NCBI GenBank assembly: GCA_963774405.1
Contig: CAVZEV010000007.1
Coordinates: forward strand, 62,001 to 126,000
DNA length: 64,000 bases
From: VRUE01 sp963774405
GTDB taxonomy: Bacteria; Actinomycetota; Thermoleophilia; Solirubrobacterales; 70-9
Direction: 5' to 3'
Shown: positions 31,455 through 38,064 of the stretch, piece after piece
Numbering within the stretch: the stretch's first letter is position 1
Layout of the letters: each line of letters begins with the position of its first letter
The notes under the pieces: generated by a model
Database searches by the model: none
What the model was told of the DNA's origin: nothing
What the model saw: the letters and a program-made list of their open reading frames with translations, nothing else
Made by a program: the position numbers and the translations under genes

Positions 31455-31497
31455 GAAGGGCAGGGCTTGGCGGGCTGACGAGCCAAGCCCTGCCTTC
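31455..31497 (+). terminator. hairpin after peptide 2
   Basis: GGCAGGGCTTGGC (31459-31471) pairs perfectly with GCCAAGCCCTGCC (31482-31494), with further pairing outside. Sequence and loop (GGCTGACGA) match the hairpin after peptide 1, with compensating changes (G-C for A-T) in the stem, which shows the structure is conserved. Confidence 0.6.
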
Positions 31498-31505
31498 GTG
31501 CAAAG

Positions 31506-31593
31506 CGAGCTGCTGCTCGAGGCGGCCGAGTCCTGCCCCGCCGTGGCGATCTCGATCGTCGACCAGGAGAGCGGCGAGACCGTGTACCCCTAG
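31506..31593 (+). repeat. ferredoxin 3'-end repeat, copy B (putative attR)
   Basis: 84 bases identical to 17710-17793, then CTAG where the gene has GTAG. No ferredoxin 5' part is present, so it encodes only the last part of the protein (LLLEAAESCPAVAISIVDQE onward). It lies between the peptide genes and the stop of the WS/DGAT gene, as expected for a displaced gene end at the far side of an integrated element. Confidence 0.65.
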
Positions 31594-33023
31594 CTTGAGG
31601 CGGCGCGATCGGGTGCCTTCGCCGGTCCGGAGTCGGAGCCGGCGAGGCGCCCCAGCTCGGCCAGGGCCTCCTCGATGCCGTCGCGGAACAGGTCGAGGTC
31701 GGGCACCGTGGCGCGGTCGGCGTTGAGCCCGAAGGTGAGGTGGCCGTCGTAGCTGACCGCGGCGACGCCAACCGCGTGGCCGGAGAAAATCGGCACCAGC
31801 GGGACGATGCGGCGCAGCGGGGCGCCCAGCGAGTAGAGGGTCGTTTGCGGGCCCGGCACGTTGGTGATCGTGATGTTGAACAGCCGCGGCGTGAAGGCCA
31901 GTCGCGCGACGACGCTGTGGATCAACGGTGGCGCCGCGCCGGCCAGTTCGATCAGCGCCTCGGTGCCTGCCGCCTGGTCGCCGCTCTTCAGCGCCTCCGT
32001 CGCCGCCACGGTCTTGCGGTAGTGGAGCAGCGGATCTGGCTCTGCGACCGGCAGCTCGACGAACAGTGAGGAGACTCGGTTGCCCAAGGCGAGCGCCTCG
32101 CTCGCCTGGCGCACGCTAACCGGGACCATCGCCCGGATGCCCTCCACCTGCGAACCCTCGCCGCGGTGCTTGAAGAGGCGGCGCAAGCCGCCGGCGGTGG
32201 CGGCCAGGACGACGTCGTTGACCGTGCCGCCAAGCTCGCGCTTGATCTGCTTGAGGTCATCCAGCGGCACGTCGACCGCAGCAAGGCGCCGCGTGCCCCC
32301 GATCGGCTCATTGAGGCTGGTGTGGGGCGCGCCGATCAGCTCCTCGCGGATCACCATCTCGGCCAGCGCCCTGGATCGGGACAGAGTCGAGCCGAGCCTG
32401 CGCGGATGCAGCGCCGCATCGACACCATCGCCCACGAGGCCAAAGAGCTTCGAGATCGTGCCGGGTGCGGCCTCCTCGTCCTCGCCAAGCGACACGAGGG
32501 CCGCCGTGAGCCCCTTCGAGTCGGGCGCCGGGCTTGGCTCGGCGTCGAGCAGCGCGCTCGTCACCGAGGCGCCGCTGATCCCGTCGACCAGACAATGGTG
32601 CACCTTCGTTGCAAGCGCCCAGCGCCCATCGGAGAGCCCCTCGAGCAGGGTCGTCTCCCAGAGCGGATGAGCGCGGTCGAGGCGGTGCGAGTAGAAGTCG
32701 CCGAGCCACTCGAGCAGCTCGGACTCCCCGCCCGGCGCCGGCAGGGACGCGTGGCGCATGTGGGTCGCGATCTCGAAGTCGGGGTCCGGCTCCCAGGTCG
32801 GCAGGGAGAAGCTGCCGACCCGCGGCGTGGAGAGGCGACAGAGGAAACGGGGCAGCGGATCAAGCCGCTCCAACGTCTGGATCCTCAGGGCCTCCAGCGA
32901 TGGCTTCCCGCCGTCTGGCAGAGGGTCGAAGACCATCGCCCAGCCGATGTGCATGTGGGCAGACTCATCGGCCTCCTCAAGCTCCAGAAACGATGCGTCG
33001 AGCGGGGTCAGACGGTTTCCCAT
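31590..33023 (-). CDS. wax ester synthase/diacylglycerol acyltransferase (WS/DGAT)
   Basis: About 477 residues from the ATG at 33023 (MGNRLTPLDASFLELE). Catalytic HHCLVDG is at about residue 130, and the second family motif LGGTVNDVVLAATAGGLRR follows. Near the C-terminus are FNITITNVPGP and GHAVGVAAVSYDGHLTFGLN. It makes wax esters or triacylglycerol from acyl-CoA, the storage lipids of resting actinobacteria; the mycobacterial tgs1 homologue is DosR-controlled. It follows a phasin-like gene by 19 bp. An inverted box pair upstream (33468-33512) matches those of the other dormancy-type genes. The stop codon shares CTAG with repeat copy B. Confidence 0.9.
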   Translation of the reverse strand: MGNRLTPLDASFLELEEADESAHMHIGWAMVFDPLPDGGKPSLEALRIQTLERLDPLPRFLCRLSTPRVGSFSLPTWEPDPDFEIATHMRHASLPAPGGESELLEWLGDFYSHRLDRAHPLWETTLLEGLSDGRWALATKVHHCLVDGISGASVTSALLDAEPSPAPDSKGLTAALVSLGEDEEAAPGTISKLFGLVGDGVDAALHPRRLGSTLSRSRALAEMVIREELIGAPHTSLNEPIGGTRRLAAVDVPLDDLKQIKRELGGTVNDVVLAATAGGLRRLFKHRGEGSQVEGIRAMVPVSVRQASEALALGNRVSSLFVELPVAEPDPLLHYRKTVAATEALKSGDQAAGTEALIELAGAAPPLIHSVVARLAFTPRLFNITITNVPGPQTTLYSLGAPLRRIVPLVPIFSGHAVGVAAVSYDGHLTFGLNADRATVPDLDLFRDGIEEALAELGRLAGSDSGPAKAPDRAASS

Positions 33024-33042
33024 GCGGGTCAACCCGGTGCGG

Positions 33043-33378
33043 TTAAGCCTTCTTGCCCGACGCTCCCAGCGCCTCACCGGCGCTGCGCACGACGCCGGTC
33101 AGGAAGTCGTACTGGGTCTGAACCAGCTTCTCCGACATCTCGAGCGCCGAGTCGATGACCTCCTGCCGCCGGGACGGGTTCTCGCCATGCGGTGGAAGGG
33201 CCTCATCCACCGACTCCATGAACTTGCGCACCGCCTCGATCGCCTTCTCCTGACTCCCCTTGACCTGCTCGAGCACCTGCTCGGACAGCTCGGCGGTCCG
33301 CTCGACCCTGGTCTGCTCGGCCGCGGCTTCCCTGGCGGCGGCGGTCTTTTTGGTGGGCTTCGCGGTTGCGGTTGGCAT
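33043..33378 (-). CDS. phasin-like/lipid-droplet-type protein
   Basis: 111 residues from the ATG at 33378 behind GAGGAGG. A Lys/Ala/Thr-rich N-terminus (TAKPTKKTAAAREAAAEQTR) is followed by a long amphipathic helical region (LEQVKGSQEKAIEAVRKFME; MSEKLVQTQYDFLTGVVRSA) like phasins and heparin-binding hemagglutinin-type proteins that coat storage granules. It is first gene of the operon with WS/DGAT, which supports a role at lipid inclusions. Confidence 0.65.
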   Translation of the reverse strand: MPTATAKPTKKTAAAREAAAEQTRVERTAELSEQVLEQVKGSQEKAIEAVRKFMESVDEALPPHGENPSRRQEVIDSALEMSEKLVQTQYDFLTGVVRSAGEALGASGKKA

Positions 33379-33467
33379 CTGCGCCTCCTCGTCGTTTTGC
33401 CGGCTTGCACCGAGTTGTGTGGCGCAAGTGTCTTCGTCCAAAATCTATGACGAGCTCCTGGCCCATT

Positions 33468-33512
33468 CATCGGTGAAAACCCGAGTACGTCCCCGGGGAA
33501 TTCCCGCGATCC
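33468..33512. promoter_or_regulatory. DosR-like box pair, phasin/WS-DGAT promoter
   Basis: CATCGGTGAAAACCC (33468-33482) and, on the other strand, a copy with core CGGGAATTCC (33497-33512) form an inverted pair separated by 14 bases. It lies 90-134 bp upstream of the phasin-like start. Same spacing as the pairs at 34934 and 37113. Confidence 0.5.
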
Positions 33513-33658
33513 TTCTCGGCTCAAGCCGCGACGGCGTGACGGGAGCTGACGGCAGGTGGTTCAGATAGAACGTGGAACCGGCACCAGTGCCTCGGCCAGA
33601 TGTCGCGCTTTCGCCCCCTCGGCGGCACCGTCCCAGGCCTACTCGCTGCTCGCCTCAA

Positions 33659-33755
33659 CGGCCCCTACGAGCTGCTGCTCGAGGCGGCCGAGTCCTGCCC
33701 CGCCGTGGCGATCTCGATCGTCGACCAGGAGAGGGGCGAGACCGTGTACCCCTAG
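33659..33755 (+). repeat. ferredoxin 3'-end repeat, copy C
   Basis: 97 bases matching 17701-17797 with two mismatches: one changes a Ser codon to Arg, the other is the CCG-to-CCC change shared with copy B. It ends exactly at the CTAG that is also the stop of the convergent flavoprotein gene. An accidental frame from 33600 runs in phase with it but has no sign of being a gene. Confidence 0.65.
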
Positions 33756-34903
33756 GCCGCCGCTTTGCCCGCCAAGCGGTCGCCGCGGCCGAGGAACGGG
33801 GTCAGGTAGCGGCCGACGATCTTGCCCTCCGCGGCGCCCTCCCAGGCGGGCTCGGGCCCCGCGTAGGACGTTTCCCCGCGCCCGCCGCTGAGATGGCCGG
33901 ACAGGAACAGTGGCTCTCCACCGGTCCAGAGCACGCCGCGCAGGATCGGGTCGAGCGGCTCGGCGGGCACGTCGCAGCCGAGCCCGGCGGCGATCGCGGC
34001 CGCCGCCACGTCCGCCTGCTGGGTGGCGAGGCCGCCCTGCTTGACCGGGAAGGTGGTCACGTCGCCGGCGGCGTAGACGTCCGGCGTCCCCCGCACCTGG
34101 CAGTGGTCGTCGACCGGGACGAAGCCGGCCAGATCGTGCGGCACGCCGGCGATCCGCCGCCCTTCCATGCGGGGCATGCCGATCACCGCGTCGGCCTCGA
34201 TCGTCGCTCGCGGCGAGACCGAGAGAACGGCATCGGCGAAGTGGATCGGCAGGGCGCCGGCGACGACCTCGATCCCGCGCTCGGCCAGCAGCCGGCCCAC
34301 CCGCTCGCTTGCGACGCGACCGAAGAGGTGCAGGGGCGCGTCCTCAGGGGTGACGACGACCAGGCTCGCGTCCTCGATGCCCTGCTTGGCCAGTTCGGCG
34401 GAGGCGAGCAATGCCAGCTCGTACATCGGCAGGGCCCAGCTGCCGCCACCGGGCATCGTGAAGGCAAGCCGGCGCAGCCTGCGCTCGCGCAGATCGCCGA
34501 TCACCTCGTGAACCCTGGCGTCGTCGGGAACACCCCAGAACGTCACCGCGCCCGAGATCCCGGCCAGCAGCCGCGTCCCGCAGGCGACGATCAGGCGGTC
34601 GTACTCGATCTCCTCGCCGCCGTGCGTGCGCGCACGTTGCGCCTCGGCGTCGACCGAGGCGATCGCGGCGCGGTGGAAGTCGACAGCGGAGCGCTCGGCC
34701 AGATCAGCCCAGGCATAGCGCATCGGGCGCGAGGTGCCATAGGGCTCGGCCACCGCGAAGGGGCGGTAGATGAAGTCCTCACGGGGCGAGTAGACGGACA
34801 CCGCGGCGCGGTCGCCGGCCAGGTCGCCGAGGGCGAGCACGGCCTCCAGCGCGGCCACGCCACCGCCCGCGATCACCACCTTTGCCTTGCTCGAGCTCTC
34901 CAT
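33752..34903 (-). CDS. SQR-like FAD-dependent oxidoreductase
   Basis: 383 residues. FAD-binding VVIAGGGVAALEAVLAL is at the N-terminus, then FIYRPFAVAEPYG, IVACGTRLLAGI and the second FAD contact TPDVYAAGDVTTFPVKQGGL. The C-terminal part resembles membrane-associated sulfide:quinone reductase/NDH-2 relatives, but the catalytic cysteines of true SQR are absent, so the donor is unclear. A divergent gene starts 112 bp away, and the region between holds an inverted pair of the shared box, suggesting redox/hypoxia control. Confidence 0.8.
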   Translation of the reverse strand: MESSSKAKVVIAGGGVAALEAVLALGDLAGDRAAVSVYSPREDFIYRPFAVAEPYGTSRPMRYAWADLAERSAVDFHRAAIASVDAEAQRARTHGGEEIEYDRLIVACGTRLLAGISGAVTFWGVPDDARVHEVIGDLRERRLRRLAFTMPGGGSWALPMYELALLASAELAKQGIEDASLVVVTPEDAPLHLFGRVASERVGRLLAERGIEVVAGALPIHFADAVLSVSPRATIEADAVIGMPRMEGRRIAGVPHDLAGFVPVDDHCQVRGTPDVYAAGDVTTFPVKQGGLATQQADVAAAAIAAGLGCDVPAEPLDPILRGVLWTGGEPLFLSGHLSGGRGETSYAGPEPAWEGAAEGKIVGRYLTPFLGRGDRLAGKAAA

Positions 34904-34933
34904 GACATGAGTCTTCCTCGCCGAGGCGGCGCC

Positions 34934-34981
34934 GCCATCCGGGAAGTCCCCCCTCCTGCGATGCGGACTTTCCCCGATGGC
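34934..34981. promoter_or_regulatory. DosR-like box pair, flavoprotein/membrane-protein promoter
   Basis: GCCATCCGGGAAGTCCC (34934-34950) and GGACTTTCCCCGATGGC (34965-34981) are inverted copies of one box with 14 bases between. They lie in the 112-bp gap between the divergent genes at 34903 and 35016. This is the best-matching pair in the window. Confidence 0.6.
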
Positions 34982-35015
34982 ACCGGCTCGATCCCGGCCC
35001 TAACTTGAGGGGGCG

Positions 35016-35621
35016 ATGTCGATGCTCGGCCAACTCGCGCTTGCGCTTGGCGTCGTCTTCGCCGTCAACCTGCTGCCCGCGTTCGGCCCGCCCACCTGGG
35101 CCGTGCTCGTCTTCTTCAGCCTCGACTTCGACCTGCCCGCGGTGCCGCTGGTGATCGGCGGCGCCCTGGCCGCGGCCTCGGGGCGCTTCCTGCTGGCGAC
35201 CATGACCCGCAGGCTGCGGCCGCGCCTCTCCCAGGCGCGCCTCGGCCACCTGCGCCGGGCCGAGCAGGCGCTCAGCGCCAACCGGGCGCGCGCCGCCGCG
35301 GGGCTCGGCCTCTTCGCCCTCTCCCCCCTGCCCTCGGGGCAGCTCTTCGTCGCCGCCGGCCTGCTGAGCGTGCCGCTGGCGCCGTTGACGGCGGCGTTCT
35401 TCGCCGGGCGCCTGGTCTCCTACTCGATCTACGTCGCGGTCGCGACGGTCGCCGAGCGCAGCCTCGGCTCGCTCGCCCTCGACGCCTTGACCTCGCCGCT
35501 GGGAATGGCGCTGCAGATCGCGATGCTGCTCGGGCTGGCGGCGCTGGCCGGGGGGATCAGGCCGGGTGGGCCCTCGGCGCCGGGCCTTCCCCCAGCCGCA
35601 GGGCCCGCAAGACCCGATTGA
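35016..35621 (+). CDS. polytopic membrane protein
   Basis: 201 residues with about five hydrophobic segments, starting with LALALGVVFAVNLLPAFGPP. The conserved-looking FALSPLPSGQLFVAAGLLSV and AFFAGRLVSYSIYVAVATVA recall VTT/DedA-like small membrane proteins. Function is not assigned. Divergent from the SQR-like gene and under the same box pair; the 3' end overlaps the convergent protease gene by 65 bp. Confidence 0.6.
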   Translation: MSMLGQLALALGVVFAVNLLPAFGPPTWAVLVFFSLDFDLPAVPLVIGGALAAASGRFLLATMTRRLRPRLSQARLGHLRRAEQALSANRARAAAGLGLFALSPLPSGQLFVAAGLLSVPLAPLTAAFFAGRLVSYSIYVAVATVAERSLGSLALDALTSPLGMALQIAMLLGLAALAGGIRPGGPSAPGLPPAAGPARPD

Positions 35622-36699
35622 CGTCGGTGATCGAGAGAACGCCGACTCGTCCGTCCCCGGTGGTGACGATCGCGCGGCCCACCCGTTGGAAGCTGGGCCG
35701 CTCGAACAGCTCGGCGACGTCCTGGTCCCCGTCGACGACGAGGCTCGGGTCCCGCAGGCAAACGTCGCCGACGCTGGTCTCGTCACGCCGCCCGTGCGGT
35801 ACCCGCTCGACCGTCGCCAGATCGATCAGGCCGAGCAGGCGCTCGCCGTCCAGCACCGGAAAAGCCGAGAAGCCGTACGCCACGAAGTAACCCCGCAGCG
35901 CGTCCTCGACGCTGATCGCGGCGGGCACGCAGACCGCCGGAGAGCTCATCAGGTTGCGGGCCAGGCGCCCGCTGAACGCGGTGCGAACCCGCAGCCCCTC
36001 GGCCTCCGCCCGCGCCGCGACGATCACGAAGAAGCCGATCAGCGCCAGCCAGAGCCCGCCGAAGCCACCGGCCAGGGCGGCGAAGACACCGAGGCCGATC
36101 ATTCCGTAGCCGAGGCCACGCCCGATCGAGGCGGCCGTGGCGGTTGCTCGCGAGAGGTCGCCGCTGAACTGCCAGATCAGCGCCCGGGCGACCCGACCGC
36201 CATCGAGCGGGAAGGCCGGCAGCAGGTTGAAGACGAGAATCGCCGCGTTGACAAAGAGCAGGTAGGAGACGACGGCGGTCAGGGCGGCCGGCGCCGAGGC
36301 GGGCAGCGCCAGCGCGACCAGCCCGAAGGCGGCGGCGATCACCAGCGTCACCGCCGGGCCGGCGAGGGCGAAGCGCAGCTCGTCTCCCGCCGCCTTCGGA
36401 TACCCCTTCATCCTCGCGACCCCACCGAGCAGCCAGAGGTCGATCTCCTCGATCTCGACGCCGTGGCGGCGCGCGACCACGGCGTGGCCCAGCTCGTGCA
36501 GGAGGATGCCGGCGAAGAGCAGCAGGGCGCTGAGCAAGCCCAGCCCGTAGGCCGCAACCGGCGTGATGCCGGGAACCTGATCGGGGTAATAGGCGCTGCC
36601 GAGCGAGACGGTGACCAGGGCGACGATCAGCAGCCAGAGGGGCTGGACGCCGATCGGGACGCCGCCGAGGCGGCCGACGCGGATGCTGCCCTGGCCCAT
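35557..36699 (-). CDS. M50 site-2-protease family membrane metalloprotease with CBS domains
   Basis: 380 residues. The zinc site HELGHAVVARRHGVEI lies in the second hydrophobic segment and the third ligand in LLPAFPLDGGRVARALIW. The C-terminal part has two CBS domains (LMSSPAVCVPAAISVEDALR and GDVCLRDPSLVVDGDQDVAE). It is an intramembrane protease whose activity may be tuned by adenylates. Homologous M50/CBS proteins occur in the mycobacterial DosR regulon. It follows the small gene at 36709-37008 by 9 bp and shares its promoter. Confidence 0.88.
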   Translation of the reverse strand: MGQGSIRVGRLGGVPIGVQPLWLLIVALVTVSLGSAYYPDQVPGITPVAAYGLGLLSALLLFAGILLHELGHAVVARRHGVEIEEIDLWLLGGVARMKGYPKAAGDELRFALAGPAVTLVIAAAFGLVALALPASAPAALTAVVSYLLFVNAAILVFNLLPAFPLDGGRVARALIWQFSGDLSRATATAASIGRGLGYGMIGLGVFAALAGGFGGLWLALIGFFVIVAARAEAEGLRVRTAFSGRLARNLMSSPAVCVPAAISVEDALRGYFVAYGFSAFPVLDGERLLGLIDLATVERVPHGRRDETSVGDVCLRDPSLVVDGDQDVAELFERPSFQRVGRAIVTTGDGRVGVLSITDVNRVLRALRLGEGPAPRAHPA

Positions 36700-36708
36700 C
36701 TTCGCTCC

Positions 36709-37008
36709 TCAGGCGACTCCGACGAGGTCGCGGGCCTCCTCGATCTCGAGATCGGCGGCCGAGGCCTTGAAGCCGACCGTGTCGACGTAGTCGCCGGCGC
36801 CGGCCTCGGTCTTGATCCGCGCGTCGCTTGCCACCAGCCCGGCGTCGGCCAGGTCGCGGGCGACGCTCGGGTCGAAGCAGCGCGCGTTCAGCCACTCCTC
36901 GACCTCGTCGGCCTCGAAGCCGGCTTCCGCCCAGGCCTCGGCGGTTTCGTCGGGATTGCCGCCGTGGGCGAAGTGCCCGTGCTTCTCGATCACATCGCGG
37001 ATCGTCAT
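36709..37008 (-). CDS. small acidic conserved-type protein
   Basis: 99 residues starting MTIRDVIEKHGHFAHGGNPD. It is acidic and helix-rich (AWAEAGFEADEVEEWLNARC), ending EEARDLVGVA. No domain recognised. It is first gene of the operon with the M50 protease, reading from the box-containing divergent promoter at 37113-37160. Confidence 0.6.
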   Translation of the reverse strand: MTIRDVIEKHGHFAHGGNPDETAEAWAEAGFEADEVEEWLNARCFDPSVARDLADAGLVASDARIKTEAGAGDYVDTVGFKASAADLEIEEARDLVGVA

Positions 37009-37112
37009 CGTCTGAAGCCTCCATCCAAGTCGAAATACCGGGTCGCGGAGCAAGCTGTCCCCCAACTGTCGAGGTTGCTGTCGAGGACCATCCTGCGCGG
37101 CCTCGGGGCGCT

Positions 37113-37160
37113 GCACATCGGGGAACTGCCGTCCATCGCCTGTGGGATTTCCCGGATGGC
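37113..37160. promoter_or_regulatory. DosR-like box pair, protease/usp divergent promoter
   Basis: GCACATCGGGGAACTGCC (37113-37130) and GGGATTTCCCGGATGGC (37144-37160) are inverted box copies with 13 bases between. They lie between the divergent operons starting at 37008 and 37219. Confidence 0.6.
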
Positions 37161-37218
37161 GCTTGCCGCGGGCGCGCCTAAGTTTGGGGACAGGCAGCAA
37201 TCCAACGGAGGAGGCGAG

Positions 37219-38064
37219 ATGACGCGGGTGCTGGTCGGATACGACGGCAGCGAGGGCGGGCGCGACGCGCTCGAGCTGGCTCGCCTGCTCGCCGCCGGGG
37301 ATGGCGGCAGCGCCCTGGTGGCCACGGTGCTCTTCGGCGGCCCGCTGCCGGTCGACCTGGCCGGGCTCGAAGCGGAGGAGGCGCACGAGGCCGAGCCGAT
37401 CTTCGAGCAGGCGCGGGCAAAGCTGGCCGGGATCGAGGTGGAGACGCGCGCTTACGGTGGCGCCTCGGCCGCGGCGATCCTCACCACGCTCGCCGAAGAC
37501 GAGGAATTCGACGCGATAGTCGTCGGCTCACCCCACCGCGGCGCGATCGGCAGGGTGGTCCTGGGCAGCACCGCGAGGAGCCTGCTCAACGGCGCGCCGG
37601 CCGACGTCGCGGTCGCGCCGAGCGGTTACGCGGCGAGCGAGCACGAGACGCTCGACACCATCGCCGTCGCCTACGACGGCAGCCCGGAAGCCAAGTTCGC
37701 GCTGCAACGGGCCGAAGACCTGGCCCGCTCGTTCGACGCCTCGATCAAGCTGCTGACCGTGGTCGTGCCGCCGGTGGCGACGCCGGCGATGGTTCCCGGC
37801 GCCTACGCGCCGCAGTCTCCCCCCGAGCCCGAGAAGGTGCTCAGCGAGGGGGCCGACTCGGTCGACCCGGCGCTGGCGGTGGAGCCGCGGCGACTCGACG
37901 GCGACCCGGCGATACAGATCCTCGAGGCCTGCGAGGAGGGCGTCGACCTGCTGGTGATCGGCTCGCGCGGCTACGGGCCGCTGACCCGGGTCCTGGTCGG
38001 CTCGGTCTCGCGCGAGATCATCCAGAAAGCCCGCTTTCCCGTCCTCTCGGTGAGGCGGCCATGA
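37219..38064 (+). CDS. tandem universal stress protein
   Basis: 281 residues with two Usp domains. Each begins with the strand motif (VLVGYDGSEGGRDALELARL; TIAVAYDGSPEAKFALQRAE) and ends with the ATP-binding G-2x-G-9x-G-S/T motif (GSPHRGAIGRVVLGSTARSL; GSRGYGPLTRVLVGSVSREI). Probably an ATP-binding regulator of resting metabolism. First gene of a tight six-gene run to 45728; PEP synthase overlaps its stop (ATGA). Promoter with an inverted box pair. Confidence 0.9.
   Translation: MTRVLVGYDGSEGGRDALELARLLAAGDGGSALVATVLFGGPLPVDLAGLEAEEAHEAEPIFEQARAKLAGIEVETRAYGGASAAAILTTLAEDEEFDAIVVGSPHRGAIGRVVLGSTARSLLNGAPADVAVAPSGYAASEHETLDTIAVAYDGSPEAKFALQRAEDLARSFDASIKLLTVVVPPVATPAMVPGAYAPQSPPEPEKVLSEGADSVDPALAVEPRRLDGDPAIQILEACEEGVDLLVIGSRGYGPLTRVLVGSVSREIIQKARFPVLSVRRP

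Noticed and set aside
33600..33755. 51-codon frame fused to ferredoxin fragment C
   Set aside because: The 5' part has no RBS and no similarity to ferredoxin; the frame is open because the fragment itself is coding.
35566..37218. long open frame upstream in phase with the usp gene
   Set aside because: Antisense to the M50 protease and the small gene; the usp start at 37219 has GGAGGAGG and the promoter pair lies within the supposed extension.
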